Assembly (NCBI GenBank): GCA_964474455.1
Contig: CAYYSU010000005.1
Location: 17,879 to 81,878 of the forward strand
Source: BM520 sp964474455
GTDB lineage: Bacteria > Bacteroidota > Bacteroidia > Bacteroidales > BM520
Reading direction: 5' to 3'
DNA: 64,000 nt
Part shown: piece after piece, positions 24,869-32,030 of the stretch
How positions within the stretch are numbered: position 1 is the first letter of the stretch
Layout of the letters: each line of letters opens with the position of its first letter
Translations under genes and position numbers: made by a program
The notes under the pieces: generated by a model
Told to the model about the DNA's origin: nothing
The model's input: only the letters and a program-made list of their open reading frames with translations
Database searches by the model: none

Positions 24869-27343
24869 ATGAAGCAGGCTTTATCACTCTTTTTACTTCT
24901 TACCACTCTTTTGTCGTACGCACAGAAAGCTACCATTTATGGTGAGGTAAAAGATGCCAATGGAGCACCATTGGAACTCGTTAATGTATCAGTAATAGGG
25001 CAACCCGAAGGTTCGTCCACCAACGAAAAAGGAAAATTCCAATTTCAGGTGCCGGCAAATCAAACCATAAATATTGTAGCCTCTTTTATTGGTTTCGCTC
25101 AATCACAATTTACCGTGAAGCTCTCTCCCGGAGAAGAAAAGAGACTCGATTTTACCCTCTACCCTGAAATGCAAACCCTGCCCAATGTTGTAATTGAAGA
25201 TAAACAGATACGACACTCTACTCTGGAACGTATCAGCCCTAAAAATGTAAAGGTTATCCCCAGCGTTACTGGATCGGTAGAGTCTATGGTTAAAACTATG
25301 CCCGGTGTCTCTTCCAATAACGAACTCAGCTCTCAGTACTCCGTTCGCGGTGGTAATTTTGATGAGAACCTGGTGTATGTTAATGATATTGAGATTTATC
25401 GACCTTTTCTTGTGAGCTCAGGCCAACAGGAAGGCCTCTCTTTTCTTAACCCATCTTTGGTGTCATTAATAAGTTTCTCGGCGGGAGGATTTGATGCTAA
25501 ATATGGCGATAAAATGTCCTCAGTACTGGATATAACGTATAAAAGACCAACAGAATTTGCCGCATCTCTAGATATGAGCCTTATGGGTGGATCGGCACAT
25601 GTGGAAGGCGTTTCAAAAGATAAACGATTCTCATACCTTCTTGGAGTAAGACAGAAATCAAATCAATATATTCTGAAAGGCTTAGACACAAAAGGTGATT
25701 ATAAACCTGTATTTACAGATGTACAGGGTGTTCTCTCTTATCAGGTCTCTAACCAATGGAACCTCTCTGTTCTGGGAAACTACTCGCGAAATAAGTATCG
25801 CTTTGTACCTACTGTCAGGGAAACGGATTACGGAAATATTACCGAAGCATATCGACTCACAATCTATTACGAGGGCCAGGAAGTTGATTCATATATTAAC
25901 GGCATGGGAGCCTTAACAGCTACTTACCAGCCTCATGAAGATCTGAAACTTAAATTTATCGCCTCGGCATACAACTCTGTGGAGAGCGAAACATACGACC
26001 TCAAAGGACAATACTGGATAGGCCTTCTGGATAATGACCTGGGAGCTTCTGATGACGAGTTTGATGAAGTGGTACAAACTATCGGGGTGGGAACGTTCCT
26101 GGAGCATGCCAGAAATTATCTCTCTATTACGGTAATGTCGTTTCAACATCGTGGAACTGCAATCCTGGATAAACATGCTGTTTCATGGGGAACTAATTTT
26201 CAACATGAATATATCGATGATTATCTCAGTGAATGGGATCTGATAGATTCAACAGGATATACGCTGCCACGCCCTGCCGACTCCATAGGATACACCAATC
26301 CTCACCTTCAACCATATAATCCCTTGGAAATGGATGTGAGCGTTAAAGGTCATAACACCATTAACTCTAATCGTTTTACTGCCTTTGTCCAGGATAGCTG
26401 GGAGATCTATTCCCGGGGTAATTCTCACATGGCTATTACATATGGCGTGAGAGCACATTATTGGGACTTTAATAAGGAATTCCTTCTTAGCCCCAGAGCC
26501 ACACTGTCATATAAGCCTGATTGGGAAAAGGATATCGTCCTCCGCTTATCTTCAGGGTTATACTACCAACCACCCTTCTATCGTGAAATGCGTGATATGT
26601 ATGGCAGTATTAACCCAAATATAGAAGCACAACGCTCTATACACTTTGTGGCAGGCTCCGACTGGAACTTCCTTGCTTGGAACAGACCATTTAAGTTTAT
26701 TACAGAAGTCTATTATAAGAAACTTGATAACCTTATACCTTATAAGGTTGATAATGTAAGAATTCGATATTATGCTGATAATATTGCACATGGCTACAGT
26801 ACGGGAATCGATTTTAAGGTCATGGGTGAGTTTGTTAAAGGTGTTGATTCCTGGATGACTCTCTCGTTGATGAAAACAGCTGAAGATATTGAAGGAGACT
26901 TCTATATTGATGATGATGGTAAACGTGTTGAACCGGGTTATATACCACGACCCACAGACCAGCGTGTCAACGTAAGTATCTTTTTCCAGGACTATATTCC
27001 TAAACATCCAACCTGGAAGATGCAGCTTAACCTGCTTTTTGGTACAGGCCTGCCATTTGGCCCTTCCAAATCGGAACGTTATCAGGATGTCCTGAGAATG
27101 TCACCATACCGCCGGGTGGATATTGGATTCTCAAAGATGGTTAAGGGTACTAATACCATTATGAAAAATGGATTCCTGAATGCCTTCGATGAAATATGGG
27201 TTACCGCAGAGGTGCTGAACCTGCTGCAAGTCAGCAATACTATCAGTTATCTCTGGGTAAGTGATGTTAGTGGTCGTCAGTGGGCTGTGCCAAACTATCT
27301 TACTCCGATAACACCTAATATTAAGCTGATAATGAGTTTTTAA
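24869..27343 (+). CDS. TonB-dependent outer-membrane receptor with CarboxypepD_reg domain
   Basis: An 824-residue outer-membrane receptor. Signal peptide 1-18 (LLSYAQ), CarboxypepD_reg-like domain about 20-105 (ATIYGEVKDANGAPLELVNV split over 20-40), plug domain about 115-235 (MPGVSSNNELSSQYSVRGG in two pieces, GGFDAKYGDKMSSVLDI), then a 22-stranded barrel ending in the aromatic strand PNIKLIMSF. Substrate import is TonB-driven. No SusD-like partner lies beside it, so this is probably not a polysaccharide-utilisation pair; the substrate cannot be read from sequence. The stop overlaps by 4 bp that of the convergent NimA-like gene, with no terminator between. Confidence 0.93.
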   Translation: MKQALSLFLLLTTLLSYAQKATIYGEVKDANGAPLELVNVSVIGQPEGSSTNEKGKFQFQVPANQTINIVASFIGFAQSQFTVKLSPGEEKRLDFTLYPEMQTLPNVVIEDKQIRHSTLERISPKNVKVIPSVTGSVESMVKTMPGVSSNNELSSQYSVRGGNFDENLVYVNDIEIYRPFLVSSGQQEGLSFLNPSLVSLISFSAGGFDAKYGDKMSSVLDITYKRPTEFAASLDMSLMGGSAHVEGVSKDKRFSYLLGVRQKSNQYILKGLDTKGDYKPVFTDVQGVLSYQVSNQWNLSVLGNYSRNKYRFVPTVRETDYGNITEAYRLTIYYEGQEVDSYINGMGALTATYQPHEDLKLKFIASAYNSVESETYDLKGQYWIGLLDNDLGASDDEFDEVVQTIGVGTFLEHARNYLSITVMSFQHRGTAILDKHAVSWGTNFQHEYIDDYLSEWDLIDSTGYTLPRPADSIGYTNPHLQPYNPLEMDVSVKGHNTINSNRFTAFVQDSWEIYSRGNSHMAITYGVRAHYWDFNKEFLLSPRATLSYKPDWEKDIVLRLSSGLYYQPPFYREMRDMYGSINPNIEAQRSIHFVAGSDWNFLAWNRPFKFITEVYYKKLDNLIPYKVDNVRIRYYADNIAHGYSTGIDFKVMGEFVKGVDSWMTLSLMKTAEDIEGDFYIDDDGKRVEPGYIPRPTDQRVNVSIFFQDYIPKHPTWKMQLNLLFGTGLPFGPSKSERYQDVLRMSPYRRVDIGFSKMVKGTNTIMKNGFLNAFDEIWVTAEVLNLLQVSNTISYLWVSDVSGRQWAVPNYLTPITPNIKLIMSF

Positions 27344-27804
27344 TACCCCAGTGCTCTGCCTTCCATCTTTGTCATATGGATACGGAAAACCTTCACATTA
27401 TGCAGCGCCGGGGCATTAAAGGTGAAGTCGTCCTTGCCGTGTGCATATTTTTTCATAAAGAGATTAAGACATCGTGCCTTTTCATCTAAATCTGTTATGT
27501 AGTCAACCTCTCCATACACAATAACACTCTTGTATCTCATGCTCCAGCTACACGCCACCTCCTTATGTACATAGGCGATATCATAACCTGTACTGAATGA
27601 AATACATACCTTGTTGTTTTTATCAAGAAACTCGGATTTTTTGCCGCTATGATCGCTGTGTATGTAGAGATAATCTCCATCCAAAGCAAAATTCATTGTC
27701 ACTAAATATGGCTCATTATCATTTGCCATGGCCACATTGCACACTTCACAATCATCAATAATCTTAATAAGATCTTCTCTCCTGTATATTTTTCTATGTC
27801 CCAT
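27340..27804 (-). CDS. NimA-like pyridoxamine 5'-phosphate oxidase family protein
   Basis: A 154-residue split-barrel flavoprotein of the Pyridox_ox_2 type, the family of NimA nitroimidazole reductases. Visible: AMANDNEPYLVTMNFALDG split over about 25-43, YLYIHSDHSGKKSEFLDKN in pieces over 45-63 (FMN phosphate contacts) and MRYKSVIVYGEV (about 89-100). Known relatives reduce small electrophiles or bind flavin or F420. It starts 1 bp after the second PPDK_N-like gene stops, so the two are almost certainly cotranscribed, which may tie it to that unknown system. Confidence 0.86.
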   Translation of the reverse strand: MGHRKIYRREDLIKIIDDCEVCNVAMANDNEPYLVTMNFALDGDYLYIHSDHSGKKSEFLDKNNKVCISFSTGYDIAYVHKEVACSWSMRYKSVIVYGEVDYITDLDEKARCLNLFMKKYAHGKDDFTFNAPALHNVKVFRIHMTKMEGRALGY

Positions 27805-27805
27805 A

Positions 27806-30781
27806 TTAATCTTTTTTCTCTTTTAATATTACTCCTAAGTTTTTTTTCCCATCAATCATTACCACAACCGGATTTTCAAACCTAATATGGCGCAGGAACT
27901 TATTCTCATACACTCCCGGAACACTATTCAAATAATCAAGGTCATAACTGCCATCATTAATAAATGGGTTGATGGTAAAATATCCTACTCTGAAGGATGT
28001 TAAATTCTGGAAAAAGTGTGTTCCCTGGCTGGGGTCAATACGGTACTCTTTGAGTCCTGATTCAACGATGACTCTGGCTGCACTTATCTGAGGCCATTTA
28101 ACAGGGATTCCAAGCCATGGGTCGCTACTTCCCCAACGCCCCGGTCCGATGAGAATGTAATTATTGCCGTCGCGCAGAAACGTCTCGTTAATTTTATTAA
28201 CCTCTTCCGCAATTTCAGCGTTTTTTGATGGATCGAAAGATTCAGGTTTTACGTATATAATATCATGAAGGTTGTTTATAATACCATTTCCTAGTGCCGA
28301 TTCGCATGTTATAATAGCATCTTTAGGATCTGTTTCAGTGATATCTTCATTAAGTGTCTCTTTGTTATCTACAATAGGGCGGATCTGAAGAAGGTTGAAG
28401 ATTATCTTATTATTTACATCTGGGGTTATCTCTGCGGCAAACTCTATTTCTATGGGCTTATTCATCTCCCTCTGACCAATCTCAAGAGAGGTTTTTATTA
28501 TATCTGCCAGAGGGAAAAGGTTGTGAGTAAGGATATTTGAGAATGTTACTAATAACTTGCCATCGTTGTGCTTGCCGGAACGCAGCATGTGACTGTGATA
28601 GTCGTATGTGGAGACGATATGATTCAGGGATTTGTTATCCTCAGCTTCTTTTATTTTTAGATGAGAAATATTCACGCCATCATCTGTTGAAGTGATGAAT
28701 TTTTTAGGATCCATCTCCAGGGCTGCAAACTGTCTCTGTGTCCCTCTTAATGCCAGATCCGGTGTAGAGACCTGCAATATTTTTTTTGGATATGCAGGAG
28801 AGAAGCGTATTGTTTGTCCGCCATCTACAATGTACTTTCCCAGTCCAAAAGCTATGTTGGCAATACCATCTTCCGGTTTTTCCGGTTCTATGGGGTAGAA
28901 ATTAATGGATCGTGCCACTCCTGATAGTGAAGGATAGAAGTGCTCTCCGTATCTCTTTCCACATACCTCCTGCAGAACAATTGCCATCTTCTCTTCATCA
29001 ATCACATTGGAGGTAGCCATCATATACGCTTTACTGGCTTTGAAGAATGCAGAAGCATAAACACTCTTAATGGCGTTACTGATATGTTCTATCATAAGCC
29101 TTTCATCCTCAATACATGGAACCATATAGGTGTTGTAAATTCCGGCAAAAGGCTGGTAATGCGAATCTTCCAGAAGTGAAGAGCTACGTATTGCTACAGG
29201 TTTATTTATTACGCTGATAAAGGAATATAGATCTTCATGAATGCGAAATGGCAAACGAGCCCTGATAAAGCTATTGAGGATTTCTATATCGCTGCTCTCT
29301 GACAGTGCTATTGAATATAGATCATTCTCTTCCATAAATTGGTCAAAAATATCAGTACACAGTACAACGGTACGCGGAATGGTGACAGTGACACCTTCAA
29401 AGGATTGAAAAACAGTATTTCTTTTAATAAAAGTATCAAGGAATGCTAAACCACGTGCTTTACCTCCAATACTTCCTTCCCCAATTCTGGAAAAGGTGAG
29501 ATATTCGTCGAAATGATCGCTGCTAAATTGTGCAATCACACCTTTTGCTCTGTTGTACCTGTATGCCGCAATGGCATCGAACATAAACTTGCGCACCTCG
29601 TCGAGGTTTTCAAAATCTTCCGGTACAAGATCCTTGTAAAGTGTAGCTATGGGAAACAAAGCTCTGGCATTAAGCCATTTAGAGAAGTGGTTTCTGGTGA
29701 TGTGGTACTGTAGTACCTCATCAGGAATTGTAAATAGTTTCTGCTGTAGTGTTTTGAGGTTTGCTGCTCTGGCGATAGGTTTTTGTGTCTGCGAATCCAT
29801 GAAAACAAAATCTCCAAAGGCAAAATATTTATTCATAAAGTTACGCAAATCAATAGAGAGGGTCTTGCTGTTTTTATTGAGAAAACCTGCCTTTAAATGT
29901 TTTGCTATGGCTTCATTTTTCACCTCTGACGATTGCATAAGAATGGGCATGTATTTGTCGTCAGATTTTACTTTCTCCACCAGTTTAATACCGGCTTCAC
30001 TATCCAGCTCACCAAAGCGTTTATATCGTACATCCGTGATTATACCCAGCATATTATGTTTATAGCGCTCGTAATACTCAATGGCATCGTCATAATTGGT
30101 AGCAAGAATAATCTTGGGTCGTCCTCTCATCCTGATCATCCTCTGGTGCTCATTTAGTCCCTCTGTCATAAAAGCCAGCGACTGTTTAAAGATGATTTTG
30201 TACATATTCGGGAGATACGCGGAGTAGAAACGAACGGAGTCTTCCACCAACAAAATAGTCTGAACACCGATTTCATTTACATCATGCTCCAGGTTCATCT
30301 TGTCCTCTATAAGCTTAATAATAGCAAGTAAAAGATCCGAATTACCCAACCAGGAGAAAACATAGTCGATAAGGCTTAAATCCTTTTGATTGACCTTCAT
30401 AAGCACTTCCCTGCTAAAAGGAGTGAGCACCACCATTGGTTTTTCAGGATACTTGCGCTTGATTTTTTCTGCCATAGCAAAGTTATCCTTCTCTCCGGCA
30501 CTATACATGGTGATGATAAGGTCTATCTGTTGTTCGGCAAGTATTTTAAATGATTTTGTTTCAGATGACGTTTGAATAAACTGAGGTGGATAACGCAGGT
30601 TAAGAGCGACATATTCGTTGAAGATTTGTTCGTCGATTCTGCCATCACCTTCAAGCATAAATGCATCATACTTACTGGCAATAAGCAACACATGATATAT
30701 GCGTTTGCGCATTAATGAGTGGAATGCAGTATCAGTAAAATCCACCTTAATATTATTAATGGTATTATGAATTAAACTCAT
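27806..30781 (-). CDS. Receiver-like domains fused to PPDK/PEP-synthase ATP-binding domain (paralog 2)
   Basis: About 991 residues; same layout as the 8228-11263 protein. A degenerate receiver-like region (about 25-160; Met where the phospho-Asp should be), a second one opening TILLVEDSVRF (about 178) with candidate phospho-Asp in LGIITDV and Lys in FLNKNS, then PPDK_N: GSIGGKARGLAFLD (about 438), AIRSSSLLEDS...PFAGIYNT (about 534) and EIEFAAE...LLQIRP (about 780). The ATP-binding signatures look intact, yet the phospho-His and PEP/pyruvate domains are missing. The C-terminal module has GPGRWGSSDPWLGIPVKW (about 879) and GTHFFQNL. I use the ATG at 30781 rather than the TTG at 30805, which lies in a promoter-like stretch. 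The NimA-like gene follows by 1 bp. Function unknown. Confidence 0.85.
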   Translation of the reverse strand: MSLIHNTINNIKVDFTDTAFHSLMRKRIYHVLLIASKYDAFMLEGDGRIDEQIFNEYVALNLRYPPQFIQTSSETKSFKILAEQQIDLIITMYSAGEKDNFAMAEKIKRKYPEKPMVVLTPFSREVLMKVNQKDLSLIDYVFSWLGNSDLLLAIIKLIEDKMNLEHDVNEIGVQTILLVEDSVRFYSAYLPNMYKIIFKQSLAFMTEGLNEHQRMIRMRGRPKIILATNYDDAIEYYERYKHNMLGIITDVRYKRFGELDSEAGIKLVEKVKSDDKYMPILMQSSEVKNEAIAKHLKAGFLNKNSKTLSIDLRNFMNKYFAFGDFVFMDSQTQKPIARAANLKTLQQKLFTIPDEVLQYHITRNHFSKWLNARALFPIATLYKDLVPEDFENLDEVRKFMFDAIAAYRYNRAKGVIAQFSSDHFDEYLTFSRIGEGSIGGKARGLAFLDTFIKRNTVFQSFEGVTVTIPRTVVLCTDIFDQFMEENDLYSIALSESSDIEILNSFIRARLPFRIHEDLYSFISVINKPVAIRSSSLLEDSHYQPFAGIYNTYMVPCIEDERLMIEHISNAIKSVYASAFFKASKAYMMATSNVIDEEKMAIVLQEVCGKRYGEHFYPSLSGVARSINFYPIEPEKPEDGIANIAFGLGKYIVDGGQTIRFSPAYPKKILQVSTPDLALRGTQRQFAALEMDPKKFITSTDDGVNISHLKIKEAEDNKSLNHIVSTYDYHSHMLRSGKHNDGKLLVTFSNILTHNLFPLADIIKTSLEIGQREMNKPIEIEFAAEITPDVNNKIIFNLLQIRPIVDNKETLNEDITETDPKDAIITCESALGNGIINNLHDIIYVKPESFDPSKNAEIAEEVNKINETFLRDGNNYILIGPGRWGSSDPWLGIPVKWPQISAARVIVESGLKEYRIDPSQGTHFFQNLTSFRVGYFTINPFINDGSYDLDYLNSVPGVYENKFLRHIRFENPVVVMIDGKKNLGVILKEKKD

Positions 30782-30811
30782 AGTAAGCTGTTTTATGTGC
30801 TGCAATATAAT

Positions 30812-30837
30812 AAAAAAGCCACCTCGAAGGGTGGCTT
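30812..30837 (-). terminator. Terminator of the bamA-ompH run
   Basis: Perfect 8-bp stem (30816-30823 with 30830-30837), 6-nt loop; on the minus strand it is followed by a U-tract (complement of the A run 30812-30817). Ends the long envelope operon. Confidence 0.88.
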
Positions 30838-30859
30838 ATAGTATATTTTATGGATACTT

Positions 30860-31375
30860 TTACAGTTCAAGTTTCTTTTTCACCATAGGCATAATGTCGT
30901 CTGCAGGCTCAGCATAAAGGAGTAATCCTTCGGTGCTGTTAAAGATATAAGTATAACCATTTTCTTTGGCTACAGCCTCAACAGCTTTTCTAGCTCTTTC
31001 GATCAGCGGAGAAGTCAGCTCAGCTTCTTTGTTGGCGAGTTTTTCCTGCGCACTGTACTGGAATGCTTCTATTCTACTTTGAAGATCAAGAATTTCTTTC
31101 TCTTTGGTTTCGCGGATAATGTCCGACATGGTAGCTGAATTCTGCTGGTAGTCCATCAGTTTGTTTTCATATTCACCCTGCATTGCTGCAAACTGGTTCT
31201 GAATACCTTTAGCATAGGATTCATAAACAACTTTTACTGTGTCTTGACCGGGAACCATAGAATAGAGCTCGGAAAAGTCTACATGACCAAATTTTGCTTT
31301 ATTCTGTGCTTCTGCATTGAAGGAACCCACAAGAACAAGGGCTACAACAACAAAAATTTTTACAACGTTTCTCAT
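30860..31375 (-). CDS. OmpH/Skp-family periplasmic chaperone (copy 1)
   Basis: A 171-residue periplasmic chaperone that carries unfolded outer-membrane proteins to BamA. Signal peptide 1-23 (SFNAEAQ), then the Skp opening KFGHVDFSELYSMVPG split over 28-43, and a long charged coiled-coil (about 60-125) forming the tentacle, then a return to the trimer body (YTYIFNSTEGLLLYA). Own promoter box 25 nt upstream; also the last gene of the uppS-bamA-ompH-ompH run. Tandem Skp-like genes after bamA are usual in Bacteroidota. Confidence 0.9.
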   Translation of the reverse strand: MRNVVKIFVVVALVLVGSFNAEAQNKAKFGHVDFSELYSMVPGQDTVKVVYESYAKGIQNQFAAMQGEYENKLMDYQQNSATMSDIIRETKEKEILDLQSRIEAFQYSAQEKLANKEAELTSPLIERARKAVEAVAKENGYTYIFNSTEGLLLYAEPADDIMPMVKKKLEL

Positions 31376-31400
31376 TTCTTTGATTTGTTTATAAGTCGGA

Positions 31401-31408
31401 CAAAATTA
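31401..31408 (-). promoter_or_regulatory. -7 promoter box for ompH copy 1
   Basis: Exact TAATTTTG on the minus strand, 25 nt before the ATG at 31375; it suggests extra transcription of the last chaperone. Confidence 0.5.
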
Positions 31409-31452
31409 ATTAAAATTTTGTTTAAATTACTATAGTTGTAATTCTTTAACAA

Positions 31453-31968
31453 TTAATAAGAGTAGCCCAATTCGTCGAGTATCTGATCGCTGATATCATA
31501 GCGGGCATTAACATACATTATCGTTGTGCTGCCGGCTTTATCGAAGATCATACCATAGTTATTGGAAGTAGAGATCTCCTCAATTGCGTTATATATTTTT
31601 TCTTGAATTGGTTTTACCAGCTCCTGGCGTTTCTTGAAGAGTTCGCCTTCCTGTCCAAAATATTTTTTCTGGAGCTCTTTAGCATCTTTTTCCATCTGGA
31701 TAATCTCCTCTTCTCTTTTACGCTTCATGTCTTCGGGGAGAAGAACTGCGTCGGCCTGGTACTTTTTGTATGCGGCGTCAATATCGGCGAATTTTTTTTC
31801 AATCTCTTTTTGCCACTGTGCAGCAAGATCGTCAACTTCTGCCTGCGCGTCATTGTAGTCCGGAATATTTTTCAGAATGTAATCGGTGTCTACATACGCA
31901 AATTTCTGAGCGTTTGTTATGCCTATGGTTCCTATAACCAAGGCAATCATAAGGATGATTTTTTTCAT
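31453..31968 (-). CDS. OmpH/Skp-family periplasmic chaperone (copy 2)
   Basis: A 171-residue Skp-like chaperone. Start taken at the ATG at 31968 (MKKIILMIALVIG), which gives a clean signal peptide (cleavage after ITNAQ); the open frame's earlier ATG at 32019 would bury it. A strong Shine-Dalgarno GGAGG (complement of 31976-31980) sits 7 nt before this ATG and settles the choice. After the signal: KFAYVDTDYILKNIPDY split over 22-38, long Lys/Glu-rich coiled coil (about 45-125), then the body strand YGMIFDKAGSTTIMYV split near 140. It differs clearly from copy 1, so it is an old duplication. Confidence 0.9.
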   Translation of the reverse strand: MKKIILMIALVIGTIGITNAQKFAYVDTDYILKNIPDYNDAQAEVDDLAAQWQKEIEKKFADIDAAYKKYQADAVLLPEDMKRKREEEIIQMEKDAKELQKKYFGQEGELFKKRQELVKPIQEKIYNAIEEISTSNNYGMIFDKAGSTTIMYVNARYDISDQILDELGYSY

Positions 31969-31975
31969 ATTTTTT

Positions 31976-31980
31976 CCTCC
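31976..31980 (-). promoter_or_regulatory. Strong Shine-Dalgarno before ompH copy 2
   Basis: GGAGG on the minus strand, 7-nt spacing to the ATG at 31968. Near-perfect Shine-Dalgarno sites are rare in Bacteroidota. Confidence 0.7.
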
Positions 31981-32030
31981 ATTGTTTTTGTTCACGAAGC
32001 AGGAGATTCCAAATTTCATACCAAAGTGTT

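Noticed and set aside
31969..32019. 17-codon extension of Skp copy 2
   Set aside because: Would hide the signal peptide; GGAGG is correctly spaced for the inner ATG.
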